A DNA stretch of 64,000 nt from an uncultured Neptuniibacter sp. (lineage in GTDB: Bacteria > Pseudomonadota > Gammaproteobacteria > Pseudomonadales > Balneatricaceae), in assembly GCF_947498015.1 (NCBI RefSeq), contig NZ_CANMIR010000011.1:54758-118757 (forward strand), read 5' to 3'. The translations under genes were made by a program, and so were the position numbers. This document shows, piece by piece, positions 47,405 to 58,762 of this stretch. The notes beneath the pieces were generated by a model. The model saw only the letters and a list, made by a program, of their open reading frames with translations. It made no database searches and was not told the DNA's origin. Each line of letters opens with the position of its first letter. Positions within the stretch are counted from its first letter, which is position 1.

Positions 47405-48253
47405 TTATCTGTTTCGGTGGAGTCGAAGCCACTCCTGAATCTGTTTGATCTGATCGCGCTCCATCAGGGATGGTACATGAGGCGTATCAGGCACTGTTAC
47501 GAGATCCAGTTTATCGTTTGCCTGCATCTTTCGTACAGTCTCTTCCTGCAAAACATCAGAACTCTCCCCCCAGATAAGCAGCTGCGGGATCTGAATCGCT
47601 GACCAAATCGGCCAGAGGTCTATATCTTCTGATGCATTTTCCAGTGTCGCCTGCGCAATCGCTGGATCATAATGCAAGGCGTAGCCCCCCTCGGGCCTTT
47701 CTTTACAACCAGATCTGACCAGATGGTGCCACTGCTGATCTGAAAGTTTGCTGAATGAAACATAGGTTTGACGCATGTAAGCTTCAACCTCATCGAGCGT
47801 AGCAAACTGCTTATCACCCAGATAGTCTGAAATTCGCTGCAATGCGCTAGAGGGAATAAATGCCCCTATGTCGTTTAATACAAGATGTTTGATGGGGGAC
47901 CCAGGCAAGGCAGCCAGGCACATCCCAATAATCCCCCCCATTGAGGTACCGACCCAGTCCACTTGATCAACATTGAGTCGCGCCAGCAGAGTGGTTATAT
48001 CGTTGAGGTACTGAGGAATGGCATAGGGCTGCCCGGAAGGCAGCCAGTCGCTTTCGCCCCGTCCGACAATATCAGGACAGATTACCCGATAATCACGTGA
48101 CAGTAGTTTCGCGAGTTCATCAAAGTCCCGACTGTTTCTGGCAAGTCCATGTACACAGACCACAACTCGGTCATTATCTGCACTTCCCCACTCATGATAA
48201 ACCATCCGGTGAAATCCAGTAGCATTTAAACAACGTACGCTATCCGTATGCAT
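47405..48253 (-). CDS. Alpha/beta hydrolase
   Basis: A 282-residue hydrolase with an oxyanion-hole loop CVHGLARNSRDFDEL, nucleophile motif VGTSMGGIIGM (Ser near 106), a WGESSDVL acid segment and the histidine in PDTPHVPSL. AGGAGG stands four bases before the ATG. It heads the operon with the P-loop kinase and the DUF2959 lipoprotein and is divergent from the RND efflux operon. Its substrate is unknown. Confidence 0.9.
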   Translation of the reverse strand: MHTDSVRCLNATGFHRMVYHEWGSADNDRVVVCVHGLARNSRDFDELAKLLSRDYRVICPDIVGRGESDWLPSGQPYAIPQYLNDITTLLARLNVDQVDWVGTSMGGIIGMCLAALPGSPIKHLVLNDIGAFIPSSALQRISDYLGDKQFATLDEVEAYMRQTYVSFSKLSDQQWHHLVRSGCKERPEGGYALHYDPAIAQATLENASEDIDLWPIWSAIQIPQLLIWGESSDVLQEETVRKMQANDKLDLVTVPDTPHVPSLMERDQIKQIQEWLRLHRNR

Positions 48254-48416
48254 GAAACCTCCTGAATTGTGTAATATCAGTAAGTTAGCATGATCCCCAA
48301 AAGGCCGCTATCTGCAGGTAAATTTTGTAAAGATATGAAACTGTTGCTGACCCCGTAGATCCGATTCAGCTAATATAGTCGGTATTAAGGATATCCCCTG
48401 AGTCATGAGAGTTATA

Positions 48417-49697
48417 ATGAGCGAATCATCAACCAAACAGGTGAACCGGTTAAAATGGATACTTCCGATCGCAATCATCCTGGTGGCGATCCTTGCCTTT
48501 ACCGCATTAGTAAAAAGCAAACCCCAGGCACCCTCCCGGCCTGTAGCTGAGAAGGTATGGAGTGTACAGACAATCTCTGCAACACCAGGTACTCATCAAC
48601 CCGCTCTGACACTTTATGGGACCGTCGAATCACCACGTATGACTCGCATGACCGCTGCTGTTACCGCATTTATTCAGTCGGTTGATACCGACGAAGGTAA
48701 AACCATTTCGCAAGATCAACTCCTCATAAAACTGGATGATAGAGACGCTCAGCTACAGCTATCACAGCGCCAGGCCGACGTCGATAACTACCTGGCACAG
48801 ATCGAGGCCGAGAAGGTCCGTTATCAGTCGGACCTGAAATCACAGAAGATTGAGCGCAATTTACAGCAGCTGAGTTTAAAGACTGTCGAGCGTTATAAGA
48901 ACCTGATCAAACGTAAAGTCGCCAGCCAGGAAAATCTGGACAGTGCACGCCGCGACTATCAGCAACAGACACTCTCCCTGACTCAACGGGAAAGATCGAT
49001 TGCCGATCACCCTAACCGCCTTCAGCAACTTGAATCGCAATTAAAGCGTGCTCAGAGCCTTCTGGAAGCCGCGCAACTTGATCTTGATCGCACGCAGATA
49101 AAGGCTCCGTTTCAGGGACGTATCGCCACCCTTAACGTCTCCCCCGGAGACCGTGTCCGTGCAGGGGACCCGCTTCTCAGTTTATATAGCCTTGAACGCC
49201 TTGAGGTACGTGCCCAGGTTCCAAGTCGCATTCTGCCGGAACTCCGTGATCAGGATGGAATGGCGATTAATGCCGTTGGCCTGATCGATAACCGGGCCAT
49301 CGCATTAAAACTGGATCGGATCGCCGCAGAGGTTAACGCCGGACGTGCCGGGGTTGATGCCCTGTTTAAAATTACACCCAGCAGCTACCACCCGGAGCCT
49401 GGAAGAACACTGGAGATTAAAGTTGATCTTCCCCCGGTCAGAGGTGTAATCCCGATACCGCCCGTTGCCCTGTATGGACTGAACCGAGTTTATCGGGTAG
49501 TTGATAACACCCTGGAAGCCATTCAGGTGGAACGGTTAGGGGATAGTTACAATGATCAGGGAGAAGCGATCGTCCTGATCCGAAGCACCCGGATTCAACC
49601 CGGCGACCGTCTGGTTACAACACAGCTGCCCAACGCGATCTCAGGCTTGAAAGTCAAAGATATCGCTGCCTCTGACAAGGCCCAGACCCATGAATAA
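48417..49697 (+). CDS. RND efflux membrane-fusion (adaptor) protein
   Basis: A 426-residue HlyD/AcrA-type adaptor from the ATG at 48417, which has GAGAG five bases upstream (an ATG four codons earlier is possible). The N-terminal membrane anchor (about 14-34) leads to a barrel-sandwich and long alpha-hairpin region (coiled coil about 95-205) and beta-barrel domains with FQGRIATLNVSPGDRVRAGDPLL. The next gene overlaps it by 8 bp and encodes the pump. It links the inner-membrane pump to an outer-membrane channel. Confidence 0.92.
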   Translation: MSESSTKQVNRLKWILPIAIILVAILAFTALVKSKPQAPSRPVAEKVWSVQTISATPGTHQPALTLYGTVESPRMTRMTAAVTAFIQSVDTDEGKTISQDQLLIKLDDRDAQLQLSQRQADVDNYLAQIEAEKVRYQSDLKSQKIERNLQQLSLKTVERYKNLIKRKVASQENLDSARRDYQQQTLSLTQRERSIADHPNRLQQLESQLKRAQSLLEAAQLDLDRTQIKAPFQGRIATLNVSPGDRVRAGDPLLSLYSLERLEVRAQVPSRILPELRDQDGMAINAVGLIDNRAIALKLDRIAAEVNAGRAGVDALFKITPSSYHPEPGRTLEIKVDLPPVRGVIPIPPVALYGLNRVYRVVDNTLEAIQVERLGDSYNDQGEAIVLIRSTRIQPGDRLVTTQLPNAISGLKVKDIAASDKAQTHE

Positions 49698-52600
49698 CTA
49701 TCAGGGCCCGATGCAGAACCTGACCGCTCTGTTTGCCAGTCACAGGGTCGCTGCGAACCTGTTTATGCTATTGATGATTTTGGCAGGAGTATGGGGACTG
49801 AAGAAACTGAACACGCAGTTTTTCCCCTCATTTGAGCTGGACATCATCACGATATCGGTCCCCTGGAGCGGAGCGGCGGCAGAAGATATTGAAACCTCCA
49901 TCGTCCTGCCGATTGAAGAGGAGCTAAAATCGCTGACCGGCATCGACGCACTCTATTCAACCGCACTCCAAAGCTCCGCATCGATCCGAATTGAGGTCGA
50001 TCCCGATACCGATGTTGATTTCCTGCTCGACGAAGTGAAGCAGAAAATCGATAACGTACGCGGCGAGCTGCCTTCAGATATTGAGGAGCCTCTGGTTCAA
50101 CGCATTATCCGCTATGAACAGATCGCCAGCCTGATCCTGAGTAGCAGTAGCGGATCTCTGGAGGAATTACGCTCCTACGCTCAGCGCTTTGAGCAGGAAC
50201 TGTTGGCAAGGGGTATCAACAAAGTAGATTTTACCGGTTTACCTGACAAGCAGATCCGTATTGAGCTGCCCGCCGCACAGCTCAATGAATTGGACATGAC
50301 CATGGCACAAGTCGCCAATAGCATCCGCTTGCGGAGCCTCGATCTTCCCGCCGGAACAGCGGCTAAAGGGGATGGATCCCGGCAGATCCGTAGCCTCAAT
50401 CAGCAGCGAGATGTCGAAGGCTTCCGTCAGTTACCGGTCATCACTGACAATCAGGGGCGACTGATTCGCCTTGGTGATATCGCAGATGTATCGCTCGCCC
50501 TAAAAGATAGTCAGGTATTACTCAAGCATAAAGGCAAACCGGCGGTAATGATCCGCTTACGTCGTACAGAAACCCAGGACACACTCAAATCTGCGCAAAT
50601 CCTGAACGAGTGGCTGGAAGAGGTTAAACCGACCCTCCCTTCAAACATTCAGATGATCACCTACGATGAACGCTGGAAGCCGGTCCAGCAGCGTATCAAT
50701 CTGTTGTTGAAAAATGGTCTTAGTGGTTTGGTTCTGGTGATCGGGATACTTTTTCTGTTCCTCAACGCCCGTGTTGCGTTCTGGGTCACTGTAGGTATCC
50801 CGGTCTCATTCCTGGCTACCCTGGCCGTACTTTATGGCATCGGCGGCACCATCAATATGATCAGTCTCTTCGGTCTGATTATGGCTCTCGGTATTATTGT
50901 TGATGATGCGATCGTTGTAGGTGAGGACACTCTCACCCACGTACAGATGGGTGAGCCCGGGCTGCAAGCGGCTATCGGGGGCGCCCACCGCATGCTGCCA
51001 CCGGTCACTGCATCCTCCCTAACCACAATTGCTGCGTTTCTCCCTCTACTCCTGATCGACGGGCGGATCGGTAATATCCTGATCGATATCCCCACCGTTG
51101 TAATTTGTGTCATTCTGGCCTCTCTTGTGGAGTGCTTCCTGATCCTCCCGGGTCATCTTCATCACAGTATTAAAAAGGCCGATGACCTGCATCCTTCCGC
51201 TCTGCGGATTCGTCTGGATAATGGATTCAATCGTTTCCGCGATGTCCACTTCCGAGGCTGGGTCAGACTGGCGATCCGTTACCGGGGTGCAACCATCGCC
51301 ACCGCGTTTGCGGTCTTTATCATCGCCATCGGTCTGATCGCTGGCGGCCGGATTAAATTTACTTTTTTCCCTGCCGTCGAACGGGACACAATGACCGCCA
51401 ACGTTCAGTTCACCGCAGGTACCGATTCTGATCTTGTCGACCGTTTTATCCAGCATCTGGATGAACAGCTAGAAGCAACAGATAGTGCACTGGGTGGGGG
51501 CAATGTTAAAGTTTCCTTCCAACAGCTGCGCAGCGCCGCTTTCTCCCGCACCTCTGCATCTGGAAATCGTGGTGATGAGTTCGGATCACTTCAGGTTGAA
51601 CTCTACCCCAGTGACGACAGAGAGGTGAGCACAACCGAGCTGAACAGAGCCTGGAGAGAACGTATTACAGTCCCAGCGGGGATTGAGAAGTTCTCAATCG
51701 ATGTTGCCCGCAGCGGCCCTCCGGGCAAACCGATTGAGGTTAAACTCTCCGGGACCAACATCCATGAGCTTAAACAGGCCTCTCTGGAGCTTCAGGAGAG
51801 CTTGAAACCCTATGTTGGCCTGACCAATATTGACGATGACCTTCCCTTCGGAAAATCCCAGCTGATCTACGAACTGACCCCTGCTGGAAAATCAGCCGGA
51901 ATGACGCTGGACAGCGTTGGCAGACAGCTGCGTGCCGCCTTCGATGGTATTGAGGTGCAAAATTTCTATCACAACCGTGATGAGATCGAAGTGCGTATCC
52001 AGCTTCCCAAAGAGGAACGCTATCGCCTTAATGTTATTGAACAGCTACCGGTTGTCCTGCCCGGAGGAGGCACAACCCCTCTCAGCAATATCGTATCATT
52101 CCGTGCAAAACAGGGCCTCGACACTCTGACTCGGGTGGATGGGCAGCTTTCGATTAAGGTTACAGCTGATCTTGATGAAAGCGCCGCTAACGCCGATGAA
52201 ATTATTGCAGATTTGAAATCAGGGAAACTGGAGCAGATCCTAAGCCGTTATGGCGTATCCGCCAGCTTTGAAGGCAAAAACAAGAGCCAGCGAGAGACAC
52301 TAGCCGATATGAAACTGGGATTGTTACTCGCTTTAACCCTGATATTTATTATCTTAGCTTGGGTCTTTGCCTCTTATAGCTGGCCGATCGCGGTGATGCT
52401 GGCAATCCCATTAGGCCTGACCGGCGCCATTCTGGGGCATGGAGTGATGGGCCTTAGCATGACCATACTCTCGCTGTTTGGTTGCTTTGGCTTATCCGGC
52501 ATCGTCATCAATGACTCCATCGTACTGGTGACGTTTTACAAACAGCTCCGTAAAAAGGGGATGGCGGTTGAAGAGGCGATTGTGGAAGCAGCCTGCCAGC

Positions 52601-52845
52601 GTCTAAGAGCGGTGCTTCTGACCTCACTGACAACTATTGCGGGATTAACTCCGATTCTGTTTGAAACTTCGCTGCAGGCCCAGTTCCTGATACCGATGGC
52701 GGTATCGATCGTCTTTGGTCTGGCTTACGGCACAGTACTGATCCTGCTGTTTGTACCAGCAACCCTGACATACATCGAGGGTGCCCGAGAGAAGCTGGGA
52801 CTGAAAAGTCTGGATGCCCCTGAGCCAGAGAAACAGATCGGGTAG
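49690..52845 (+). CDS. RND-family efflux pump, inner-membrane subunit
   Basis: A 1051-residue RND transporter with the canonical two-fold repeat: an N-terminal helix, a large periplasmic loop, six helices, then a repeat of the layout. The proton-relay aspartates are in MALGIIVDDAIVVGED (near 405), with a second motif, GIVINDSIVLVTF, near 942. The pairing with a single adaptor and no outer-membrane gene suggests use of a TolC-like channel encoded elsewhere. Whether it exports drugs, metals or lipids cannot be decided. Confidence 0.94.
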   Translation: MNNYQGPMQNLTALFASHRVAANLFMLLMILAGVWGLKKLNTQFFPSFELDIITISVPWSGAAAEDIETSIVLPIEEELKSLTGIDALYSTALQSSASIRIEVDPDTDVDFLLDEVKQKIDNVRGELPSDIEEPLVQRIIRYEQIASLILSSSSGSLEELRSYAQRFEQELLARGINKVDFTGLPDKQIRIELPAAQLNELDMTMAQVANSIRLRSLDLPAGTAAKGDGSRQIRSLNQQRDVEGFRQLPVITDNQGRLIRLGDIADVSLALKDSQVLLKHKGKPAVMIRLRRTETQDTLKSAQILNEWLEEVKPTLPSNIQMITYDERWKPVQQRINLLLKNGLSGLVLVIGILFLFLNARVAFWVTVGIPVSFLATLAVLYGIGGTINMISLFGLIMALGIIVDDAIVVGEDTLTHVQMGEPGLQAAIGGAHRMLPPVTASSLTTIAAFLPLLLIDGRIGNILIDIPTVVICVILASLVECFLILPGHLHHSIKKADDLHPSALRIRLDNGFNRFRDVHFRGWVRLAIRYRGATIATAFAVFIIAIGLIAGGRIKFTFFPAVERDTMTANVQFTAGTDSDLVDRFIQHLDEQLEATDSALGGGNVKVSFQQLRSAAFSRTSASGNRGDEFGSLQVELYPSDDREVSTTELNRAWRERITVPAGIEKFSIDVARSGPPGKPIEVKLSGTNIHELKQASLELQESLKPYVGLTNIDDDLPFGKSQLIYELTPAGKSAGMTLDSVGRQLRAAFDGIEVQNFYHNRDEIEVRIQLPKEERYRLNVIEQLPVVLPGGGTTPLSNIVSFRAKQGLDTLTRVDGQLSIKVTADLDESAANADEIIADLKSGKLEQILSRYGVSASFEGKNKSQRETLADMKLGLLLALTLIFIILAWVFASYSWPIAVMLAIPLGLTGAILGHGVMGLSMTILSLFGCFGLSGIVINDSIVLVTFYKQLRKKGMAVEEAIVEAACQRLRAVLLTSLTTIAGLTPILFETSLQAQFLIPMAVSIVFGLAYGTVLILLFVPATLTYIEGAREKLGLKSLDAPEPEKQIG

Positions 52846-52848
52846 CCC

Positions 52849-53196
52849 CTAGTGCAGCTGCTGTTCAATATAGGACTGTAGCTGCTCCTGTGTCTGCAGA
52901 TCCATACTCAAAACAGAGAGACCATACCGTAAGCAGCGCTGAGATTGCCTTTGTTTGTAGACAACACGGCACAGGCAATGAACCGGCTGATCATTCAGTC
53001 CGAAATGCAGATTTACCTCTAAAGGCGCCCCTGTGATCACAGGTTTTAACTCTGCTAAATCAGCGCCCCCCTCGACCAGCATCCCGCCTAAACTGAGATT
53101 GATCAGCGAGACATCGACAGATTGCCCATCGCCACTGGATAGTTCTGCGGGGAGTTTCACATGGATCCGAGGATAAATACGTCTTTCAGCGTGCAT
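52849..53196 (-). CDS. PilZ domain protein (c-di-GMP receptor type)
   Basis: A 115-residue protein consisting only of a PilZ domain. The c-di-GMP-binding residues are present: the RRxxxR switch at the N-terminus (RRIYPR, residues 5-10) and NLSLGGM (NxSxxG) near residue 33. It should bind c-di-GMP. Convergent with the RND pump gene, 3 bp apart. Its output is unknown, but it is the only c-di-GMP receptor seen among the cyclases of this window. Confidence 0.88.
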   Translation of the reverse strand: MHAERRIYPRIHVKLPAELSSGDGQSVDVSLINLSLGGMLVEGGADLAELKPVITGAPLEVNLHFGLNDQPVHCLCRVVYKQRQSQRCLRYGLSVLSMDLQTQEQLQSYIEQQLH

Positions 53197-53320
53197 ATGG
53201 AAGCCTACACATTACAAATCAAACGGGTGTTAGAACCACTTCCTCATCATAGTTCGATTCGAAGATAAGGACAAATTAAGCTCTACAGCAGCAGATAGCG
53301 GCTGCAACTGCACAAGGGAC

Positions 53321-53349
53321 TTAATCCCAGTGCGGTTCTCAGGTATAAT
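53321..53349 (+). promoter_or_regulatory. Candidate promoter for dapC
   Basis: A perfect TATAAT at 53344-53349, 17 bp after a weak -35 (TTAATC). It lies 67 bp before the dapC ATG and after the convergent/divergent PilZ gene. Confidence 0.5.
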
Positions 53350-53416
53350 TTCTGCCCCTGAAATTCTGCATCTTGTTTTCATTATCCAGCCCTGCACTGG
53401 GAGTTTAAGGACCCGT

Positions 53417-54613
53417 ATGAACCGCGATCTAAGTCTGCTACAGCCTTACCCTTTTGAAAAACTGACGGCTCTGAAAGCTGAGGTAACCCCTCCAACAGAC
53501 CTGGAGCATATCGCGCTGTCTATCGGTGAACCCAAGCACCCGTCACCACCGTTCGTTGCAGAGTGCCTGATTGAGAACATGGACAAGCTGGCAAACTATC
53601 CAACGACGAAAGGTTTGCCAGAACTGAGGGAAGCGATCTCTCAATGGTGCACCCGGCGTTTCAAACTGAATGCGGGCACCCTGAGTGGTGAAGATAATGT
53701 ATTACCGGTCAATGGGACACGCGAAGCGATCTTTGCGTTTACTCAGGCTGCGGTTAACCGTGCTCCGGATGCACTGGTCATCTCACCTAACCCTTTCTAC
53801 CAGATCTATGAAGGGGCGGCATACCTATCAGGCGCTGAACCCTATTACCTAAACTGCCTGCCGGAAAACGGCTTCATCCCGGATTACGATGCCGTTCCAG
53901 AAGAGATCTGGCAGCGCTGCCAGCTACTCTTTCTCTGCTCCCCGAGCAACCCGACAGGTGCTGTCACTGACCTGGATACTTTGAAAAAACTGATCGCGTT
54001 ATCTGACAAGTACAACTTCATTGTTGCATCAGACGAGTGCTATTCAGAAATTTACCTGAATGAAGACCAGGCCCCAGTTGGCCTTCTGCAAGCCTGTGCA
54101 GAGCTTGGACGCGATGATTACAAAAACTGTATTGTGATGCACAGCCTGTCAAAACGTTCCAACCTGCCAGGACTCCGCTCCGGTTTCGTTGCCGGTGATG
54201 CTCAACTGCTGAAACCGTTCCTCTCCTACCGCACCTACCATGGATGCTCTATGCCGATTCAGCATCAATTGGCTTCAATTGCGGCATGGAACGATGAGGA
54301 TCATGTGCTTGATAACCGTGATCAGTATCGCCACAAATTTGATTCTGTGATCCGTATTCTTGAGCCGGTCATGGATGTAAAGCGTCCCGATGCCAGCTTC
54401 TATCTCTGGGCCAAAACACCGATCGCCGATGATAAATTTGCTCAGGGGCTGTTTGCTTCTCAGAATGTAACTGTTCTACCTGGCCGTTACCTCTCCCGTG
54501 AAACAGATGGTCTGCTGCCGGGAGCCGGGTTTGTTCGTATGGCCCTGGTTGCAACAGTAGATGAGTGTGTGGAAGCGGCAAACCGCATCCGCGCTTACGT
54601 AGAATCTCTCTGA
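53417..54613 (+). CDS. dapC: DapC, succinyldiaminopimelate transaminase
   Basis: A 398-residue PLP aminotransferase from the ATG at 53417 ([22 protein letters not shown]), preceded by AAGGA. The 29 codons upstream fall in the promoter region. The PLP-lysine motif is in [17 protein letters not shown], with other class I blocks such as [11 protein letters not shown]. It converts N-succinyl-2-amino-6-ketopimelate to N-succinyl-LL-diaminopimelate. dapD and dapE follow, so this is a DAP/lysine biosynthesis cluster. Confidence 0.93.
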   Translation: MNRDLSLLQPYPFEKLTALKAEVTPPTDLEHIALSIGEPKHPSPPFVAECLIENMDKLANYPTTKGLPELREAISQWCTRRFKLNAGTLSGEDNVLPVNGTREAIFAFTQAAVNRAPDALVISPNPFYQIYEGAAYLSGAEPYYLNCLPENGFIPDYDAVPEEIWQRCQLLFLCSPSNPTGAVTDLDTLKKLIALSDKYNFIVASDECYSEIYLNEDQAPVGLLQACAELGRDDYKNCIVMHSLSKRSNLPGLRSGFVAGDAQLLKPFLSYRTYHGCSMPIQHQLASIAAWNDEDHVLDNRDQYRHKFDSVIRILEPVMDVKRPDASFYLWAKTPIADDKFAQGLFASQNVTVLPGRYLSRETDGLLPGAGFVRMALVATVDECVEAANRIRAYVESL

Positions 54614-54627
54614 ACCGGAGCAAGCAG

Positions 54628-54972
54628 ATGATCACTCTCTACGGCATCCCAAACTGCGACACGATAAAAAAGGCCCGTAAGTGGTTGGAGTCGAACCAGA
54701 TTGAATACCGTTTCCATGATTTTCGTAAAGATGGTCTTGATGCAGAACGGCTGAACAGCTGGGTCGATGAATTGGGCTGGGAGCTGCTGCTGAACAAACG
54801 CGGAACAACATGGCGGCAACAACCCGACGAGGTTAAAAATCAGATTGATCAGAGCTCAGCCATTGCGTTGATGCTTGAATACCCAGCCATGATTAAGCGT
54901 CCGGTCCTGGATACAGGCGACGTAAGAAAGGTTGGTTTTAAAGATACAGAATATTCCGCCCTGCTTGGTTAA
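54628..54972 (+). CDS. yffB: YffB-type Spx/ArsC-like protein
   Basis: A 114-residue thioredoxin-fold protein of the ArsC/Spx/YffB family from the ATG at 54628, preceded by GGAGC. The N-terminal motif is [13 protein letters not shown]; a single active-site cysteine replaces a Cxx[15 protein letters not shown] is the typical C-terminal part. E. coli YffB lies next to dapE; here the gene sits between dapC and dapD. It is probably a glutathione-dependent or regulatory oxidoreductase; it is not a proven arsenate reductase. Confidence 0.88.
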   Translation: MITLYGIPNCDTIKKARKWLESNQIEYRFHDFRKDGLDAERLNSWVDELGWELLLNKRGTTWRQQPDEVKNQIDQSSAIALMLEYPAMIKRPVLDTGDVRKVGFKDTEYSALLG

Positions 54973-55020
54973 GGGCTTACACAGCATAGAATTTAAGCAT
55001 TTAAAAATCTGGAGATTAAC

Positions 55021-56052
55021 ATGGCAAATTTTGCATTCGGTCTGGGCGTAGGCACAAAGTCCTCTGCTGGTGAACTGCTGGAAGTGTATTACAACGCACC
55101 ACTGATGAGCGCAGATGATGCGATGGTGAAAGCGGTTGCGGAAAAAGTAGGTTATACCGGTGGTAACGCAGCAATCGAACTCAAGGAATCACAGCTGAAA
55201 GATCTTGAAGCTGCGTTCCTCTCAGTCGGTGCAGAAGATCAGGCTGAGATCGTTGAGATTCTGGAAGGCACAAAACAGGCACTGGTATTGTGTATTCTGG
55301 AATCTGATGAAGGCCCTACCTCAACAGCGGAAGCCTATCTTAAACTATCCCTGCTTTCTCACCGTCTGGTACAGCCTCACGGCATCAACCTGACCGGTAT
55401 CTTTGGACTGCTGCCTAACGTAGCCTGGACCAATGAAGGCGCAATCTCTCTGGATGATCTGCCGAAACGTCAGTTAGCTGCACGCGCTCAGGGCCGAATT
55501 CTGAGCGTTAACTCTGTAGATAAATTCCCGAAAATGACTGACTTCGTCGTTCCTGCAGGCATCCGTATCGGTGATGCTTCCCGTGTACGTCTGGGCGCAC
55601 ATGTCGGTGAAGGTACTACCGTCATGCACGAAGGCTTTGTTAATTTCAATGCTGGTACTCTGGGTGTTAGCATGGTCGAAGGCCGTATCTCTGCAGGCGT
55701 TGTTGTGGGTAACGGATCTGACCTGGGTGGTGGCTGTTCCACAATGGGTACCCTATCCGGTGGTAATGACGTTGTGATCTCTGTAGGTGAAAACTGCCTA
55801 CTGGGTGCAAACGCAGGTCTGGGTCTGCCGCTGGGCGATCGCTGCACACTGGAAGCAGGTCTTTATGTAACTGCAGGTTCTAAAGTCACTATTCTGGATG
55901 ACCAGAATAACGAAGTGAGCACTGTCAAAGCCGCAGAGCTGGCAGGTAAGCCAGATCTTCTGTTCCGTCGCAACTCTCAGAATGGTCGCATTGAGGTTAA
56001 AACCAACAAATCTGCGATTGAGTTGAACGAAGAGCTACACAAGCATAACTAA
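55021..56052 (+). CDS. dapD: DapD, tetrahydrodipicolinate N-succinyltransferase (long type)
   Basis: A 343-residue succinyltransferase of the long Pseudomonas type, distinct from the 274-residue E. coli type. The C-terminal half is a left-handed beta-helix built from hexapeptide repeats (e.g. GIRIGDASRVRLGAHVGEGT, VVVGNGSDLGGGCS). It transfers succinate from succinyl-CoA to tetrahydrodipicolinate, committing flux to lysine and diaminopimelate. GGAGATTAAC precedes the ATG. Confidence 0.94.
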   Translation: MANFAFGLGVGTKSSAGELLEVYYNAPLMSADDAMVKAVAEKVGYTGGNAAIELKESQLKDLEAAFLSVGAEDQAEIVEILEGTKQALVLCILESDEGPTSTAEAYLKLSLLSHRLVQPHGINLTGIFGLLPNVAWTNEGAISLDDLPKRQLAARAQGRILSVNSVDKFPKMTDFVVPAGIRIGDASRVRLGAHVGEGTTVMHEGFVNFNAGTLGVSMVEGRISAGVVVGNGSDLGGGCSTMGTLSGGNDVVISVGENCLLGANAGLGLPLGDRCTLEAGLYVTAGSKVTILDDQNNEVSTVKAAELAGKPDLLFRRNSQNGRIEVKTNKSAIELNEELHKHN

Positions 56053-56066
56053 TCCTTCTGGATTAA

Positions 56067-57269
<1,203 letters not shown>

Positions 57270-57279
57270 GGCGACCCTT

Positions 57280-58110
57280 ATGCAGCTGATCTGCCCTGTA
57301 TGTGCCTCATCTCTTTATCAGCAGGAGAGAAATCTGCGCTGTGAGAACAACCACAGCTTTGATGCTGCACGACAGGGTTACTGGAACCTGCTGCTAGCCC
57401 ACAAGAAACGCTCTAAAGACCCCGGGGACAATCCAGAAATGGTCCAGGCCCGGCGGGCTTTTCTGTCGCAGGGCCACTACCAGGCACTCTCGAACAGGAT
57501 CAATGAGCTGGCAACCCAAGCGTGCAAAACGATCGAGGCACCCCGCATTATGGATATGGGGTGCGGTGAGGGTTATTACACCGAGCGCTTAAGTGAGCAT
57601 TTGAAAACTGCGGGGGTCTGTGCCGATCTCGCAGGTCTCGATATCTCTAAACATGCGGTGAAAGCAGCCTGCAACCGCTCAAAGCAGATCACCTGGCTGG
57701 TCGCATCTGGTGCAAATGCGCCTGTTCCAGAGCACTCTCTCGACCTGCAATTGGTTCTGTTCAGCCGCCTGATGCCTGAAGCACTGGCACGTACAATGAA
57801 ACCCGGCAGCACACTTCTGGTTGCATGGCCCGGCGAGGACCACCTCCGTGAACTCAGAGAGCAGATCTATAGCCAGATACGGGAGAGTCAGTTTGATCCA
57901 GCTGAGACGCTCAAAGATTATTTCACTCTCACATCTGTTGAGACCGTCAACACAGATTTTCATCTGAACAGTCCGGAGCAGATCAGCTCTCTACTGGCGA
58001 TGACTCCGCATGGGCAGCGCCTGAATCAGAGTGCCCGGGATAAGATCTGTGCGCTTAAGACACTGGACCTTACACTGGATGTTAAGCTCGGCCTCTTCAC
58101 CCGACTATGA
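57280..58110 (+). CDS. rlmA: RlmA, 23S rRNA G745 N1-methyltransferase
   Basis: A 276-residue methyltransferase with an N-terminal zinc site (CPVC at residues 5-8, then C..NNH near 23-29), the family segment FDAARQGYWNLLL, and the SAM motif IMDMGCGEGYY near residue 90. It methylates G745 in helix 35 of 23S rRNA. It lies 10 bp after dapE, and a small membrane-protein gene overlaps its stop by 4 bp. Confidence 0.93.
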   Translation: MQLICPVCASSLYQQERNLRCENNHSFDAARQGYWNLLLAHKKRSKDPGDNPEMVQARRAFLSQGHYQALSNRINELATQACKTIEAPRIMDMGCGEGYYTERLSEHLKTAGVCADLAGLDISKHAVKAACNRSKQITWLVASGANAPVPEHSLDLQLVLFSRLMPEALARTMKPGSTLLVAWPGEDHLRELREQIYSQIRESQFDPAETLKDYFTLTSVETVNTDFHLNSPEQISSLLAMTPHGQRLNQSARDKICALKTLDLTLDVKLGLFTRL

Positions 58111-58379
58111 ACAGCAAAATTAAACAGTGGCTCTATGCCCGTGCTGATAACCCCCGCCAGAATCTGATTCTTCTGGGTATTGGCTTTGTCACGTTTTTTA
58201 TCGGTTTACTACTTTTGGGCTCAGCAGAATACCTGCTCAAAAGCTCAATCTCTCAAGAGATACTTGCCCTGACCGGCTTGATCATCATCTGCACTGGCAT
58301 CATACTGGCGGCAATCGGCTATCTAAGCCTCAGCATCCTCCGCATACTCCGTTTTATAAGCGACGATAATCATGACTGA
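58107..58379 (+). CDS. Small two-helix membrane protein (90 aa)
   Basis: A 90-residue protein with two hydrophobic helices (about 20-40 and 52-75). It overlaps rlmA by 4 bp (ATGA) and the following gene by 8 bp. This tight packing supports real, coupled expression. No family recognised. Confidence 0.75.
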   Translation: MNSKIKQWLYARADNPRQNLILLGIGFVTFFIGLLLLGSAEYLLKSSISQEILALTGLIIICTGIILAAIGYLSLSILRILRFISDDNHD

Positions 58380-58755
58380 CACCCGACACCCCGATATTGA
58401 GATCTATGTAAAGAACCGCTCTTTGGATGAGATCCGGGGTTGGCTGGCAACGCACTCAGAAAAGATCGAGGCCCAATCCAGCAAAGGAGGGATTCATGAA
58501 CTGGATCTCTCTATTGATGGGGTAAAGGTCCCAGTGCTGATCCACGAAAAAGTCGCGGGAAAAGCATGGAGCAGCGTTTGGTTTAAATCAGATCAAAGCC
58601 CTTGGGCCAAAGATCTTGATTGCGCTCAGGCAGCGTCCGAAGAGATGGAGACACAGGTTCGCTGTATCGCCTCAGGCTGGGCCGATGGAGATGATCCTGA
58701 TGAATACTGGAAAGTTGAAGCGGGTGAATCTGAAAAGATTCAGTGGCACACCTGA
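58372..58755 (+). CDS. Hypothetical protein (127 aa)
   Basis: A 127-residue soluble, acidic protein (DIEIYVKNRSLDEIRGWLATH, then a WFKSDQSPWAKDLDCAQAA region). It is tightly coupled after the two-helix membrane-protein gene. No recognised domain. Confidence 0.75.
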   Translation: MTDTRHPDIEIYVKNRSLDEIRGWLATHSEKIEAQSSKGGIHELDLSIDGVKVPVLIHEKVAGKAWSSVWFKSDQSPWAKDLDCAQAASEEMETQVRCIASGWADGDDPDEYWKVEAGESEKIQWHT

Positions 58756-58762
58756 GTAAGAT

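Noticed and set aside
54628..54972. Arsenate reductase
   Set aside because: The sequence fits YffB in a dap cluster, with no ars genes near; the ArsC label would overstate function.
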